NCBI RefSeq assembly: GCF_001891085.1
Contig: NZ_JXUP01000003.1
Coordinates: 62,001-126,000 of the forward strand
Direction of reading: 5' to 3'
Length of the DNA: 64,000 bases
DNA from: Campylobacter concisus
GTDB lineage: Bacteria; Campylobacterota; Campylobacteria; Campylobacterales; Campylobacteraceae
Part shown: in pieces, positions 1 through 9,877 of the stretch
How the letters are laid out: every line of letters starts with the position of its first letter
How positions within the stretch are numbered: the stretch's first letter is position 1
Translations under genes and position numbers: made by a program
Notes under the pieces: generated by a model
The model's database searches: none
Told to the model about the DNA's origin: nothing
What the model saw: the letters and a program-made list of their open reading frames with translations, nothing else

Positions 1-1
1 C

Positions 2-697
2 TCAATGGATAAAGAACGTGTTAGCAAGCTCATAAAGGATAGCTTGTATTTGCATTCAAAGCTAAATAATAAACGCCTTTTTTTTAGAGTGATAAATCCA
101 ACTTTAGGTGAAAATTTAGATACTTTAAAAGCGATAAAAGAGAAAAATATCATCGTTTTGATGGATTATTTTAATAGTGATAACAAATCTATAAAATATG
201 ATGTTTTAAAGCACGACATCGGCCTAATCTTAAGCGATGATAAATACTTTTTTAAATTTAAAAAGCTATTTTATGAGCTAAAACTTCCAGTGCTAAAAAC
301 GGGTAAAATTTTGCTCTCAAATATAAAAGAGGGCGTGATACTAGGCGATCAAAGTCAAGAAGTGGAGAATCAATCAGCTGTGATAACTGACTGCTGTGCA
401 CAGCTTGATTTGGAGATGAAATTTTACTATTTTGATAATAAACACAGCGACGATGAAGCGTTAAGAGAGCATTTTGAGAGCATTAGCGCGCTATTTTCTA
501 AGCGTATAAAGATAGAAAATCACAATCTTAAAAATCCACTTGTAAAACTAAAAAATACAAAAGATCTGCTTCATTTTGTGATGTTTACTAAAAGCGTGGC
601 AAATGGTGGGGCATTTGCCTTTTTATCGACAAATTTAAATAGGCTTTATAAAAAACTAAGCCAAAATGCACAGCTTTTTGTGCCAGTAAGTGAGTAA
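2..697 (+). CDS. C-terminal part of a COG3400-like conserved protein (5' end outside window)
   Basis: The reading frame is open from the first bases of the window, so the ATG at 5 may be internal and the gene is probably truncated by the window edge. About 230 residues are visible, soluble and without membrane segments. I do not recognise a catalytic motif. The position immediately before aroB matches the conserved epsilonproteobacterial order (H. pylori HP0282-HP0286: unknown, aroB, mscS, miaB-like, ftsH-like). The family member there is annotated with a TrkA-like NAD-binding N-terminus, which would lie upstream of what is seen here. That assignment rests on gene order and memory, not on a visible motif. 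The stop is followed after two bases by the aroB start. Confidence 0.6.
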   Translation, partial: SMDKERVSKLIKDSLYLHSKLNNKRLFFRVINPTLGENLDTLKAIKEKNIIVLMDYFNSDNKSIKYDVLKHDIGLILSDDKYFFKFKKLFYELKLPVLKTGKILLSNIKEGVILGDQSQEVENQSAVITDCCAQLDLEMKFYYFDNKHSDDEALREHFESISALFSKRIKIENHNLKNPLVKLKNTKDLLHFVMFTKSVANGGAFAFLSTNLNRLYKKLSQNAQLFVPVSE

Positions 698-699
698 AA

Positions 700-1737
700 A
701 TGCAGATAAATTTAAATCTTAAAGAAAAAGCATCAAGCTATAAAATTTATATAAATGAGCTTGAGAGACTAGAGCTAAAAGGCAAGGTTGGCATCGTTAC
801 AAACGCCAAAGTAGCGGGGCTTCATCTTGAAAAGCTACTTAGTGTTTTGAAGTGTGATGAGAAATTTATCATAAGTGTGCCTGACGGCGAAGAGTATAAA
901 AACCTTGAAACGGTAGAGCAAATTTTAGAGCAGCTTTTTGTGAGTAAATTTGATCGCTCATCTACGCTAATCGCCTTTGGTGGTGGTGTCATAAGCGATA
1001 TGACTGGCTTTGCGGCGAGTATCTATGAAAGGGGGATAAATTTCATAAATATCCCAACCACGCTTCTAGCACAAGTTGATGCGAGTGTGGGCGGAAAAAC
1101 TGGAGTGAATAATAAATTTGGCAAAAATTTAATAGGCTCTTTTTGTCAGCCTAAGGCAGTTTTTTGCGAGATAAATTTCTTAAAGACATTGCCAAAAAGA
1201 GAATTTGCAGCTGGCGTGGCTGAGGCTTTAAAAATGGCGATAACCTTTGATAAAGAGATGTTTGATTGGCTAAAAAGCATAAATTTAGACGATGAAAATT
1301 TAGCTAAGCTGGTTGAAAAGTCGGTAATTTTAAAAGCAAAAGTGGTTGAACAAGATGAGAAAGAAAAAGGGCTAAGAGCTATCCTAAACTACGGCCATAC
1401 CTTTGCTCACGTTATAGAAAATGAGACAAATTATAAAGAATTTTTACACGGCGAAGCAGTAGCAATAGGTATTAATATGGCAAATCGCTTAAGTGTAAGA
1501 CTAGGGCTCATGAGTGAGGCGCAGGCAGAGGATATCAAACAGGTTTTAATGAAATTTGGCCTTCCAGTAAACTACAAAATAGAAAATGAATATGCATTTT
1601 ACGAGGCATTTTTTATGGATAAAAAGACAAAAGATGATAAGATAAATTTCATCATTGCAGATAAAATCGGCAGTGCGATCATCAAAAATGACGTCAAAAA
1701 AGAAGATGTTTTAAAAATTTTAAGAGAATTTAAATGA
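700..1737 (+). CDS. aroB: 3-dehydroquinate synthase
   Basis: Cytoplasmic enzyme of the shikimate pathway that converts DAHP to 3-dehydroquinate using NAD+ and a divalent metal. The protein is 345 residues, the usual length. The NAD-binding region GGGVISD lies at about 94-100 and is followed by the family signature [20 protein letters not shown] at 118-137. The metal ligands expected for the family are present: Glu in AGVAEALK (about 175) and the histidines in GHTFAH and LHGEAVA. It starts two bases after the preceding stop, and its stop overlaps the ATG of the mscS gene, so the block is probably co-transcribed. No anomalies seen. Confidence 0.97.
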   Translation: MQINLNLKEKASSYKIYINELERLELKGKVGIVTNAKVAGLHLEKLLSVLKCDEKFIISVPDGEEYKNLETVEQILEQLFVSKFDRSSTLIAFGGGVISDMTGFAASIYERGINFINIPTTLLAQVDASVGGKTGVNNKFGKNLIGSFCQPKAVFCEINFLKTLPKREFAAGVAEALKMAITFDKEMFDWLKSINLDDENLAKLVEKSVILKAKVVEQDEKEKGLRAILNYGHTFAHVIENETNYKEFLHGEAVAIGINMANRLSVRLGLMSEAQAEDIKQVLMKFGLPVNYKIENEYAFYEAFFMDKKTKDDKINFIIADKIGSAIIKNDVKKEDVLKILREFK

Positions 1738-3323
1738 AAAAAATCCTAGTTTTAATACTTTTTTGCTTTGCCCTTTACGCTGAGGAGAACGTTACGCTTG
1801 AGCAAAATGGCTCGCAAAATTTACAAAATAACGAGCTTATAAAAGATATTTCAAATCTAGATAACTCCTTAAAAAACAATATCTGGATCACAAGATATGC
1901 GAACTATAACACTTATCAAAGGCTTATTGATGAGCTTGAAAAAAATGAAAATGAACTAAAAAAGCTAGACAAAAGCTCAAGAAGAGGCAGCGATATCATA
2001 AAGAGAATCCAAACTCTAAAAGAGCAGATAAATTTACTAAAAGAGTATGAAAAAACGCCATTTTCAAATATGTTGGCAGCTCCTGAAATGGATACTCCAC
2101 CAAGGATAACAAGTCCTGTTGCACTTATATCTGGCTTTTCGTATATCAAAAAGATAAAGAGTGATAAGATTGAGTATCAAAGGCATATAAAAGAGCTTGA
2201 TACGCTTTTAGAAAAGCTTGAAACAAAAGAAAATTTACTAAATAGACTAAATTTGATCGAAGAAAATGAGCAAAATAGGGAAAGCTTAAACTTGGTAAAA
2301 CAAGAAATAGGCGACTTTAAAGCGGCAAAACAGATCGCTGATACAACTTATAATGTCTATGAAAAAAGGGCTGATGAGGCTATAAATTTAACCACCTCTG
2401 ATATAAAAGCCCAGTTTTTAAGTATGGGCTATACAGCTATCATCATCCTTTTGACGATCGGACTAACATTTATCGCTAAATTTATCGTTAAAAGAACGAT
2501 TACTGATAATGAGAGATTTTACACGGTCAATAAATTTTTAAATGTTTTAAATATCACCGTTATCATCATAATCTTACTTTTTTCATACATCGAAAATGTC
2601 ACATATCTAGTAACCGTGCTAGGTTTTGCTTCAGCTGGTATCGCCATTGCGATGAAAGATATGTTTATGAGTATGCTTGGCTGGATGGTGATCATGTTTG
2701 GCGGCTCTATACATGTGGGTGACAGGATCAGAGTGCTTCATGATGGCAGTGAATTTGTGGGTGATGTGATCGATATCTCTTTACTTAGGCTGACCGTTTT
2801 TGAGGATGTTAGCTACTCAACCTATAAAACAAATCGCCGTGCAGGTAGAATTATCTTTGTGCCAAATAACTATATCTTTACTGACCTCATCGCAAACTAT
2901 GCTCATTATGGTATGAAGACCGTTTGGGATGGTATAGATATCGTTATAAGCTTTGATAGTAATCATAAAAAAGCTGTGTATTTAGCAAGAAATGTCGTTA
3001 AAAAATACTCAAAAGGCTATACCGATATCGCAAAACGCCAGATGAATAAACTAAGAAGTCAATACAGCATCAAAAATCCAAACGTCGAGCCAAGAATTTA
3101 TACATTTTTTGAGCCTTATGGTATAAATGTCTCATGCTGGTATATGGCAAATTCTTATGCGACTTTGGCTCTTAGAAGTACTATTAGCGCTGAGATTATA
3201 GAAGCGTTTTTAGCTCAAGATGATATAAAGATCGCTTATCCAACACAAACCATGTTTATAGGTAAAAAAGAAAATCCAAGCGATCATACCGCACACGGTG
3301 AGCAAGAGAGCGAAAATATTTGA
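1734..3323 (+). CDS. MscS-family mechanosensitive channel protein
   Basis: Inner-membrane small-conductance mechanosensitive channel, 529 residues. It has an N-terminal signal sequence (1-17), then a long charged, probably coiled-coil periplasmic region (about 60-215). Membrane helices follow at about 231-253 and 267-285, with the pore-lining helix at about 290-325 ([19 protein letters not shown]). The MscS beta domain starts at GDRIRV (about 329), and the C-terminal cytoplasmic cage comes last. This is larger than E. coli MscS (about 286) because of the periplasmic extension, and resembles H. pylori HP0284. It overlaps the end of aroB by four bases and the start of mtaB by one (TGATG). Family assignment is firm; gating properties are unknown. 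Confidence 0.9.
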   Translation: MKKILVLILFCFALYAEENVTLEQNGSQNLQNNELIKDISNLDNSLKNNIWITRYANYNTYQRLIDELEKNENELKKLDKSSRRGSDIIKRIQTLKEQINLLKEYEKTPFSNMLAAPEMDTPPRITSPVALISGFSYIKKIKSDKIEYQRHIKELDTLLEKLETKENLLNRLNLIEENEQNRESLNLVKQEIGDFKAAKQIADTTYNVYEKRADEAINLTTSDIKAQFLSMGYTAIIILLTIGLTFIAKFIVKRTITDNERFYTVNKFLNVLNITVIIIILLFSYIENVTYLVTVLGFASAGIAIAMKDMFMSMLGWMVIMFGGSIHVGDRIRVLHDGSEFVGDVIDISLLRLTVFEDVSYSTYKTNRRAGRIIFVPNNYIFTDLIANYAHYGMKTVWDGIDIVISFDSNHKKAVYLARNVVKKYSKGYTDIAKRQMNKLRSQYSIKNPNVEPRIYTFFEPYGINVSCWYMANSYATLALRSTISAEIIEAFLAQDDIKIAYPTQTMFIGKKENPSDHTAHGEQESENI

Positions 3324-4561
3324 TGCAAAAGATATTTTTTAAAACATTTGGGTGTCGTACAAATATCTATGATACCGAGCTTTTAAAAAGCTACATCAAA
3401 GACTACGAGATCACAAATGATGAAGAGAGCGCTGATATCGTGGTCATAAACTCGTGCACTGTTACAAATTCTGCTGATAGCGGTGTCAGAAACTACATAA
3501 ACGGCGTAAAAAGGCGCGGGGCTAAGGTGGTGCTGACTGGATGTGGAGCGGTTAGCAAGGGCAAAGAGCTATTTAATAGCGGTATATTTGGTGTGCTAGG
3601 AGCCAGTAAAAAGAGCGATCTAAATGAGCTTTTAAAGCAAGAAAAACCATTTTTTGAGCTTGGAAATTTAAACTCAGTTGATAAAAATATAGTTACAAAT
3701 TACGAAAATCACACAAAGGCTTTTATAAAGATTCAAGAAGGCTGTAACTTTAGCTGCAGCTACTGCATCATCCCTTCAGTTCGTGGTAAGGCTAGAAGCA
3801 TGGATGAGGCTATGATATTAAAAGAGGCAAGAATTTTAGCCCAAAACGGCTATAATGAGCTTGTCTTAACCGGCACAAATATAGGCAGTTACGGCAAAGA
3901 TACAAATAGCTCTCTTGGTAAGCTTTTGGCAAACTTAGGTAAAATTTCTGGCATAAGGCGCATTAGACTTGGAAGTATTGAGCCAAGCCAGATAGATGAG
4001 AGCTTTAGAGAAATTTTAAAAGAAGAGTGGCTGGAGCGTCATTTACACATCGCACTTCAGCACACGAGTCAGGCTATGCTAAAGATCATGCGAAGACGAA
4101 ATAACGCATTTAGTGATTTGGAACTTTTTAATGAGCTTAGCTCACTTGGCTTTGCGCTTGGTACGGACTACATCGTGGGTCATCCATGCGAGAGTGAGGA
4201 AATTTGGGCAGAGGCGGTGGAAAATTTTAAAAAATTTCCTATCACACATCTGCATGCTTTTGTCTATTCGCCAAGGCGTGATACGCACTCAGCTACGCTA
4301 AAAAGCGATGTTAGCGGCGATGTGGCAAAAAGTAGGCTAAAAATTTTACAAGGCATAGCTTTGCAAAATAATGAAAATTTTAGAAAAAAGCATAACGGAG
4401 CTTTGAAAATTTTAGTCGAGCAAAAAAATGGTGAGTTTTACGAGGGTTTTGATCAGTTTTACAACAAAGCTAAAATTTTAAGCCAAAAAGATATAACAAA
4501 AGAGTGGGTGGAGGTAAGCGAATATGAAGTTAAGCCAGATGCCAATTATGCAAAAATTTAA
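3323..4561 (+). CDS. mtaB: tRNA t6A37 methylthiotransferase MtaB (MiaB family)
   Basis: Radical-SAM methylthiotransferase expected to add a methylthio group to N6-threonylcarbamoyladenosine at tRNA position 37. The N-terminal UPF0004 domain has cluster cysteines Cys11 (TFGCRTN), Cys45 (NSCTV) and Cys74 (LTGCG). The radical SAM CxxxCxxC is at 141-148 (EGCNFSCSYC), and a short TRAM-like tail is at the C-terminus. At 412 residues it fits MtaB/YqeV better than MiaB. The ATG at 3323 overlaps the mscS stop (TGATG); a TTG three bases earlier is an alternative. The 3' end overlaps the next gene by 38 bases. MtaB versus another MiaB-family member is a family-level inference. Confidence 0.88.
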   Translation: MQKIFFKTFGCRTNIYDTELLKSYIKDYEITNDEESADIVVINSCTVTNSADSGVRNYINGVKRRGAKVVLTGCGAVSKGKELFNSGIFGVLGASKKSDLNELLKQEKPFFELGNLNSVDKNIVTNYENHTKAFIKIQEGCNFSCSYCIIPSVRGKARSMDEAMILKEARILAQNGYNELVLTGTNIGSYGKDTNSSLGKLLANLGKISGIRRIRLGSIEPSQIDESFREILKEEWLERHLHIALQHTSQAMLKIMRRRNNAFSDLELFNELSSLGFALGTDYIVGHPCESEEIWAEAVENFKKFPITHLHAFVYSPRRDTHSATLKSDVSGDVAKSRLKILQGIALQNNENFRKKHNGALKILVEQKNGEFYEGFDQFYNKAKILSQKDITKEWVEVSEYEVKPDANYAKI

Positions 4562-6200
4562 ATTTAATAAGAAAAATATCCTAATAATCGCAGCTATCGC
4601 ATTAATCAGCGTATTGCTATTTGCCGTTAGTAAAGAACCAAGAAATATCACATATTCGCAATATATGCAGCTAATGGATGGAAATTTTATAGACCGCGCT
4701 GTAATCGATGACGATGAAGTCGTGCTTTATGCACAAAACAATCGTTTTTCAATCATAAAAGAGGGTATCGATCTAAAAGAGCTTATTAAAAAAGTGCCTG
4801 TTGAAAAGACTAAGCAATACATAACTCCTGGTATGATCTGGGGATTTATCATCTTTGTCTGCTTCGTGCTTTGGTACGCTTATATCTTTAGAAGTATCAG
4901 AAAAAAAGAGGAGAGTCTGCTTAGCAAAAAAGAGGGCGCATTTGAGATAGAAAGCGTGCTAAATCAAAACACGATGCCAGTCATCTCAAATGTGAGATTT
5001 AGCGATGTGGCAGGTATTAGCGAGGTTAAAAGCGAGCTTAGTGAGATAGTTGATTTTCTTAAAAATCCACAAAAATATAGAAATTTTGGTATCAAAATGC
5101 CAAAAGGCGTGCTAATGATCGGCCCTCCAGGCGTTGGTAAGACGCTTGTGGCAAAGGCAGTTGCTGGTGAGGCAAATGTGCCGTTTTTTTACCAAAATGG
5201 CGCAAGCTTTGTGCAAATTTACGTCGGCATGGGCGCAAAAAGAGTTAGAGAGCTCTTTAGTAGAGCCAAATCCTACGCACCTTCAATCATCTTTATCGAC
5301 GAGATAGACGCTGTTGGTAAGAGTAGGGGTGGCGCTAGAAACGACGAGCGAGAAGCTACGCTAAATCAGCTGCTAACCGAGATGGACGGCTTTGAAGATA
5401 ACTCAGGTGTCATAGTAATAGCTGCAACAAACAGGATCGAGATGATCGACGAGGCGCTGCTTAGATCAGGGCGTTTTGATAGGCGTATATTTTTGTCAAT
5501 GCCTGATTTTAACGACAGGGTGGCGATCCTAAACACATATCTAAGAGATAAAAACTGCGAAGTGTCAGCTGAGGATATCGCTAGAATGAGCGTTGGCTTT
5601 TCTGGTGCGGCACTTAGCACGCTTGTAAATGAAGCAGCGATAAATGCCCTAAGAAACGGCGAAAGCGTGCTTAGGATGAGGGACTTTGAGGTTGTTTTAA
5701 ACAAGGTCTTGCTCGGCAAGAAAAAGGTGCTAAGCTATAGCGAGAGCGAGAAGAAAATTCAAGCCATCTATCAAGGTGCAAAGGCGCTAAGTGCTTACTG
5801 GTTTGATGTGAAATTTGAAAAAATTTCGCTCATTGAAGACCGCTTTATGGCGACTGAGCAAGAGATCGAATCAAAGTCACAGATGCTCTCACGCATAAAG
5901 GTTTTAATCTCTGGCATGTGCAAGCTCGAGATAGATGAGAACGATATCTTTTCAAACTCTAGCAATGATCTAAATTTAGCAAAAGAGATCGCTTCAAAGA
6001 TGGTTTATGAGTATGGCATGGGAAGTTCATTTGTCCCTAATCCAAATGATGTAGAAGAAATTTTAAAACAAGCAAAAGAAGAGATAATGTCCTTTTTAAA
6101 GGGTACAAACGAGCAGATCGCAAAGATCAGCTCATATCTGCTAGCGTACGAGAGTGTAGATAAAGAGACGCTGGCAAAAATTTTAAATGAAAACTACTAA
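4524..6200 (+). CDS. FtsH-like membrane AAA ATPase lacking the zinc-protease motif
   Basis: 558 residues with FtsH architecture: a membrane helix at 16-35, a short periplasmic loop, a second helix at 103-121, and an AAA module. The AAA module has Walker A GPPGVGKT at 200-207, Walker B IIFIDE at 255-260, and the second region of homology with arginine finger around 302-321. The C-terminus still aligns with peptidase M41 (the [11 protein letters not shown] block at 490-500). However, the HEAGH zinc site is replaced by QGAKA at 417-421, so no metalloprotease activity is expected. A similar gene sits at the same place in H. pylori (HP0286), separate from the true ftsH. It is probably an unfoldase or membrane-protein chaperone (inference). 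It starts inside mtaB, and mogA follows. Confidence 0.85.
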   Translation: MKLSQMPIMQKFKFNKKNILIIAAIALISVLLFAVSKEPRNITYSQYMQLMDGNFIDRAVIDDDEVVLYAQNNRFSIIKEGIDLKELIKKVPVEKTKQYITPGMIWGFIIFVCFVLWYAYIFRSIRKKEESLLSKKEGAFEIESVLNQNTMPVISNVRFSDVAGISEVKSELSEIVDFLKNPQKYRNFGIKMPKGVLMIGPPGVGKTLVAKAVAGEANVPFFYQNGASFVQIYVGMGAKRVRELFSRAKSYAPSIIFIDEIDAVGKSRGGARNDEREATLNQLLTEMDGFEDNSGVIVIAATNRIEMIDEALLRSGRFDRRIFLSMPDFNDRVAILNTYLRDKNCEVSAEDIARMSVGFSGAALSTLVNEAAINALRNGESVLRMRDFEVVLNKVLLGKKKVLSYSESEKKIQAIYQGAKALSAYWFDVKFEKISLIEDRFMATEQEIESKSQMLSRIKVLISGMCKLEIDENDIFSNSSNDLNLAKEIASKMVYEYGMGSSFVPNPNDVEEILKQAKEEIMSFLKGTNEQIAKISSYLLAYESVDKETLAKILNENY

Positions 6201-6210
6201 AGGAGAAAAA

Positions 6211-6750
6211 GTGAAAGCAAAAATAGGTATATTAACCCTTTCTGACCGTGCAAGCGAAGGCACATACGAGGACAAATCAGGTCCAGCGATCAAAGAGGTG
6301 CTTGACAGCTGGATAGTGAGCGAGCGTGAGTACTTTTACGAGGTTATACCAGATGAGTTTGAGCTGATAAAAGAGAGGCTTGTGTACATGGTGGACGTGC
6401 TTGGCTGCGACCTTGTGCTCACTACCGGTGGCACAGGACCAGCAGTGAGAGATGTCACCCCAGAGGCTACTGAGGCAGTTTGCGAGAAGATGATGCCAGG
6501 CTTTGGCGAGCTAATGAGAGCTGCAAGCTTGCAATACGTCCCAACAGCGATCCTATCACGCCAAACAGCAGGCATAAGAGGCCATGCGCTAATCATAAAT
6601 TTACCAGGCCAGCCAAAAGCGATAAAAGAGTGCTTGGAGCCGGTATTTCCAGCGGTGCCATACTGCATCGACCTGATCGAGGGTGCATTTATCGAGACAG
6701 ATGAAAACGTGATGAAAGTTTTCCGTCCAAAACAAAAGAAAATCTCGTAA
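6211..6750 (+). CDS. mogA: Molybdopterin adenylyltransferase (MogA/MoaB family)
   Basis: Activates molybdopterin by adenylylation before molybdate insertion by MoeA. The protein is 179 residues from a GTG at 6211, chosen because AAGGAG at 6200-6205 lies at ideal spacing and the resulting start MKAKIGILTLSDRAS is typical of the family. An ATG at 6187 inside the preceding gene would add eight residues. The family signature TTGGTGP is present, followed by the DVTPEAT motif and, near the C-terminus, NLPGQPK, which is closer to MogA than to MoaB. The partner moeA is at 17822-18982. The molybdenum cofactor serves the formate dehydrogenases and nitrate or sulfoxide reductases typical of these bacteria. 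Confidence 0.9.
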   Translation: MKAKIGILTLSDRASEGTYEDKSGPAIKEVLDSWIVSEREYFYEVIPDEFELIKERLVYMVDVLGCDLVLTTGGTGPAVRDVTPEATEAVCEKMMPGFGELMRAASLQYVPTAILSRQTAGIRGHALIINLPGQPKAIKECLEPVFPAVPYCIDLIEGAFIETDENVMKVFRPKQKKIS

Positions 6751-7321
6751 ATGGGTTTGACAGATAGCCTAAATTTAAAAGCCGCTGCCTTTGCAAATAG
6801 GTGGCGACTTATTATTAAAATTTGGCTTGTTTTTTCTTTTTTATCCTATGCGCTGGCCTACTATCTTGGGTTAGAGGTTTTTTGGCTTTATCTCTGCCAT
6901 TTCTATCTTTGGCTGTGTTTGCCTGCTAGCCTTTAGCTCACTTCTTTGGTTTATCGCTAGCCTTGTATTTTTGCAACCTTTGGTATTTTTACTACTTGAA
7001 AAATTTGATGAAAGCATTACTGTTTATGCTTTAGCCTGCTCAATTTAGCTGCTTGACTGGATCACTTTGTCGCTTGTGGTCGATGATAAATTTGCAAGAC
7101 TGGGAAATGACATCTTGCTAAAGATCACTCGCATAGTTCTTGTTAGCGAGTTTGCCTTGCTATATTTTTTTAACTACAACAGCAGCTTTGATATAGAGAC
7201 TTTAATAAAGTCAAATTTGACAAAGTCGCTGCTTTTAGTGCTAAACTCCTATATGCTGCCATCGCTTGTTACGCTACTTATATTTGATATAAAAACATAT
7301 ATCGCTAGCAAAAATGAGTAA
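6751..7321 (+). pseudogene. Broken multi-spanning membrane protein gene (one frameshift, one stop)
   Basis: The ATG at 6751 directly follows the mogA stop and opens a hydrophobic frame that ends at a TAG at 6934. From about 6875 the +1 frame continues as membrane protein (FFGFISAISIFGCVCLLAF...). It runs to a TAG at 7046-7048 and then on in the same frame (LLDWITLSLVVDDKF...) to a stop at 7321. Removing one T from the T6 run at 6878-6883 and reading through the TAG restores about 189 residues with several transmembrane helices. I do not recognise the family. It may be a true pseudogene or carry sequencing errors; two lesions favour decay. Confidence 0.7.
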
Positions 7322-7377
7322 AATTTTACGTATTATTTTATGTAATTTATGCTAAATTTAGCCATTTTTGCTCTTTA

Positions 7378-7972
7378 CTATCTTTTTATAAGCTCTATAT
7401 CGTCGTTCATCGCTAGGCTCATAAAACAAACTCCGCTTGCGCCTGCTTTTATGGCCTCTTTGTAGTTTCCACTGTCTAGTCCACCAAGTGCGTAAATTTC
7501 TTTATCAAAGCTTTTTAGCTCATTTATAAAATTTACCCCTTTTGGCTCTAAACCAGCCTTGCAAGAGGTGGCAAATATATGAGAAGCAACGAGCACGTCA
7601 GCGATTGTAGCTGAAATTTTAGCCTGCTCTAGGTCGTGAGCTGGGGCGTAAATTTTAGCTGTTTTTCTAAATTCCTCTAAAAAAACGGCGTGATTTTTAA
7701 AAAAATCAAGCTGCGCTGAAGTGAGCCAAAAAGTCGCTCTTTAGCTTGCAAGCTACGTCAAAAAATTGATTAATGATAAATTTCTTGCGGTAGTTTTCAC
7801 AAATTTGAGCCACAACCCTAGCAAGGTCGTAAAAATTAGCTTCACTAAGCCCCTTTGCACGAAGCAAAATTTCATCCACGCCAGCCTTGCAAAGTAGCTG
7901 TATCCTCTTTAAAAAGTCATCACCATTATAGCTTTCAAAGTCTGCAATGCAGAGAATTTTAAACATAGACAT
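7378..7972 (-). pseudogene. thiE: ThiE/TenI-like thiamine phosphate synthase, frameshifted
   Basis: Two frames read from 7972 and end at 7378. The first (MFKILCIADFESYNGDDFLKR from 7966) ends early at 7706. The second continues the same TIM-barrel protein (TSAQLDFFKNHAVFLEEFRK..., then DVLVASHIFATSCKAG and the phosphate-binding ALGGLDSGN). Deleting one base in the A5 run at 7728-7732 (T5 on the coding strand) joins them into an intact protein of about 197 residues. It lies at the end of thiSFGH, overlapping thiH by 14 bases, like the second ThiE-like gene of C. jejuni. Another thiE could exist elsewhere. The lesion could also be a sequencing error in a homopolymer. Confidence 0.75.
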
Positions 7973-9113
7973 ACTCGCTCATTAGTGGTTCTAGGCCGTT
8001 TGATTTTATCATTGCTTTTATCTCATCCACGCTTCTGTCGTCGCTTATCTCAAACTGCTCGTCGCCCTTTTTCTCTTCGCCGTGAGCGCCGATGCTTACT
8101 TTTACGCCAGCGCTTATCTTATTTGCGGCGATCTTTACGGCGTTGTCACGAAATTTTGCCTTTTCTCTGGTTGAGATCGTTATGCTAGCTGTTGGCATGA
8201 AAATTCTATAAGCACAGATCACTTGTAAAAGCTCGCGCTCGCCCACGTCACGCGGGTTGATGCGGTCGTTGTTTATGATAGGGCGAAGTCTTGGGCATGA
8301 AAATGCGATCTCTGCGTGCGGATACTTTTTTTGAACTAAGCTTGCGTGAAGTGCGGTCGCAAAAGCATCAAGCCTAAAGTCGTCTATGCCAAGAAGTGCC
8401 GCAAAGCCGACCCCTCTCATGCCTCCAAGAAGCGCTCGCTCTTGCGCATTTAAACGGTATGGAAAAATTCTTTTATTGCCACCAAGGTGGATTTTCTCGT
8501 ATTTTGTGGGATTGTAGGTCTCTTGAAAGACGGTCACGTAGTCTGCGCCGCTTTTGTGAAGCAGGGCGTAGCCCTCAGAGTTTAGCGGGTAAATTTCAAC
8601 CCCAACGACTTTAAAAAATTTCTTTGCCAAAGCGCAGGCGTTTGCGATATAAGCGACACTTGAGTTAGTCTCACTCTCGCCAGTTAGGATCAAAATTTCT
8701 TCTAAGCCACTCTTTGAAATTTCTCTTAGCTCCCTTGTGATCTCCTCGTCGCTTAGCTTTGCTCTTTTTATATTATTTTTAGCGTTAAAACCGCAATAAA
8801 CGCAGAGGTTATCGCAATAGTTTGCTATGTAAAGTGGGGTAAAAAGCGTGATGTTTGAGCCAAAATTTGCCCTTGTTTTTGCTTGGGCGATCTGGGCTAT
8901 TTGCTCTAAAAATGGCGCTGCAGCAGGCGAGAGCAGGGCTTTTAAATTTTCAAGTGAGCAGTGCTTTGCATTAAGAGCTGCTTTTACGTCTGCCTCGGTG
9001 TAAATTTCAGGCTTGTAGCTCGCGCGCTCTTTTAAAATCACATCCATAATGTCGCTACCAACATCCTGCATGTGAGGTAGCAGCTGCATGTGGTCGGTTC
9101 TTGTAAATTTCAT
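7959..9113 (-). CDS. thiH: 2-iminoacetate synthase
   Basis: Radical-SAM enzyme that cleaves tyrosine to dehydroglycine (2-iminoacetate) for thiazole formation in anaerobic-type thiamine synthesis. The protein is 384 residues. The [4Fe-4S] motif is Cys100, Cys104, Cys107 in NYCDNLCVYCGFN, followed by a BATS-type C-terminal domain. Its ATG shares a base with the thiG stop (TGATG), and its 3' end overlaps the thiE-like gene, so translation is coupled. Use of ThiH rather than the oxidase ThiO fits a microaerophile. No defects seen. Confidence 0.95.
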   Translation of the reverse strand: MKFTRTDHMQLLPHMQDVGSDIMDVILKERASYKPEIYTEADVKAALNAKHCSLENLKALLSPAAAPFLEQIAQIAQAKTRANFGSNITLFTPLYIANYCDNLCVYCGFNAKNNIKRAKLSDEEITRELREISKSGLEEILILTGESETNSSVAYIANACALAKKFFKVVGVEIYPLNSEGYALLHKSGADYVTVFQETYNPTKYEKIHLGGNKRIFPYRLNAQERALLGGMRGVGFAALLGIDDFRLDAFATALHASLVQKKYPHAEIAFSCPRLRPIINNDRINPRDVGERELLQVICAYRIFMPTASITISTREKAKFRDNAVKIAANKISAGVKVSIGAHGEEKKGDEQFEISDDRSVDEIKAMIKSNGLEPLMSEYVYV

Positions 9114-9877
9114 CAGTCTAAAAATCCAGTGAGCGGCGATGAGGCATTTGCGCTTTTGCTCTTTGCGCCAAGGCCTGCTAGATAGGCGTTGCGACCAGCG
9201 ATGATCGCCTCTTTAAAGGCTCTTGCCATGAGCGGGATATTTTTAGATGAGGCGATGGCTGTGTTTGCCATGATCGCAGCCGCTCCCATCTCCATCGCTT
9301 CGCACGCTTGTGATGGCCTACCTATGCCAGCATCAACTATGATCTGCGTATCAAGCTCGTTTATCAAAATCTCAATAATATCTTTAAAAACTAGCCCTTG
9401 GTTTGAGCCAATGGGCGCAGCTAGAGGCATTATGCAGCTTGCCCCTGCGCTTAGCATCGCTCTTGCGGCATTTAGATCTGGAAACATATATGGCATTGGC
9501 ACAAAGCCGTCATTTGCCAAGGCTTCGCACGCTTTTATCGTTTCAATATTGTCTGGGAAGAGAAATTTAGAGTCAGTTATGATCTCTATCTTAACAAGCT
9601 CGCCGCATCCAAGCTCACGTGCGAGCTGGGCGATGCGAACGGCCTCTTTGGCATTTCTAGCGCCACTTGTGTTTGGCAAAAGCGTCACACCTTTTGGGAT
9701 AAAGTCAAGTATATTTCGCTCTTTGCTCTCATTTATGCGCCTAAGAGCAAGGGTTAGGATCTGCGCTCCAGCCTCGTTTATGGCTGAGTCGATGAGCTCG
9801 TGCGAGTACTTGCCAGAGCCAAGGATAAAGCGGCTTTGAAACTCCTTGCCGCCAAGGATCAAGCTATCACTTTGCAC
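9113..9877 (-). CDS. thiG: Thiazole synthase
   Basis: Condenses DXP, dehydroglycine and ThiS-thiocarboxylate into the thiazole moiety. It is a 254-residue TIM barrel. The Schiff-base lysine is expected to be Lys96 in [10 protein letters not shown]. The phosphate-binding [11 protein letters not shown] segment and the [13 protein letters not shown] segment are conserved. It starts with GTG at 9877, immediately after the thiF stop and preceded by GGAGG at good spacing. It forms a complex with ThiH, encoded next. Confidence 0.96.
   Translation of the reverse strand: MQSDSLILGGKEFQSRFILGSGKYSHELIDSAINEAGAQILTLALRRINESKERNILDFIPKGVTLLPNTSGARNAKEAVRIAQLARELGCGELVKIEIITDSKFLFPDNIETIKACEALANDGFVPMPYMFPDLNAARAMLSAGASCIMPLAAPIGSNQGLVFKDIIEILINELDTQIIVDAGIGRPSQACEAMEMGAAAIMANTAIASSKNIPLMARAFKEAIIAGRNAYLAGLGAKSKSANASSPLTGFLD

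Noticed and set aside
7322-7352. Weak hairpin TTACGTA/TATGTAA between the two broken genes
   Set aside because: Only seven pairs, including one G-U, in an AT-rich gap; too weak to call a terminator.
9189-9839. Long plus-strand frame opposite thiG
   Set aside because: Antisense shadow of a clear thiazole synthase gene; low-complexity Ala/Ser/Ile composition and no ribosome-binding site.
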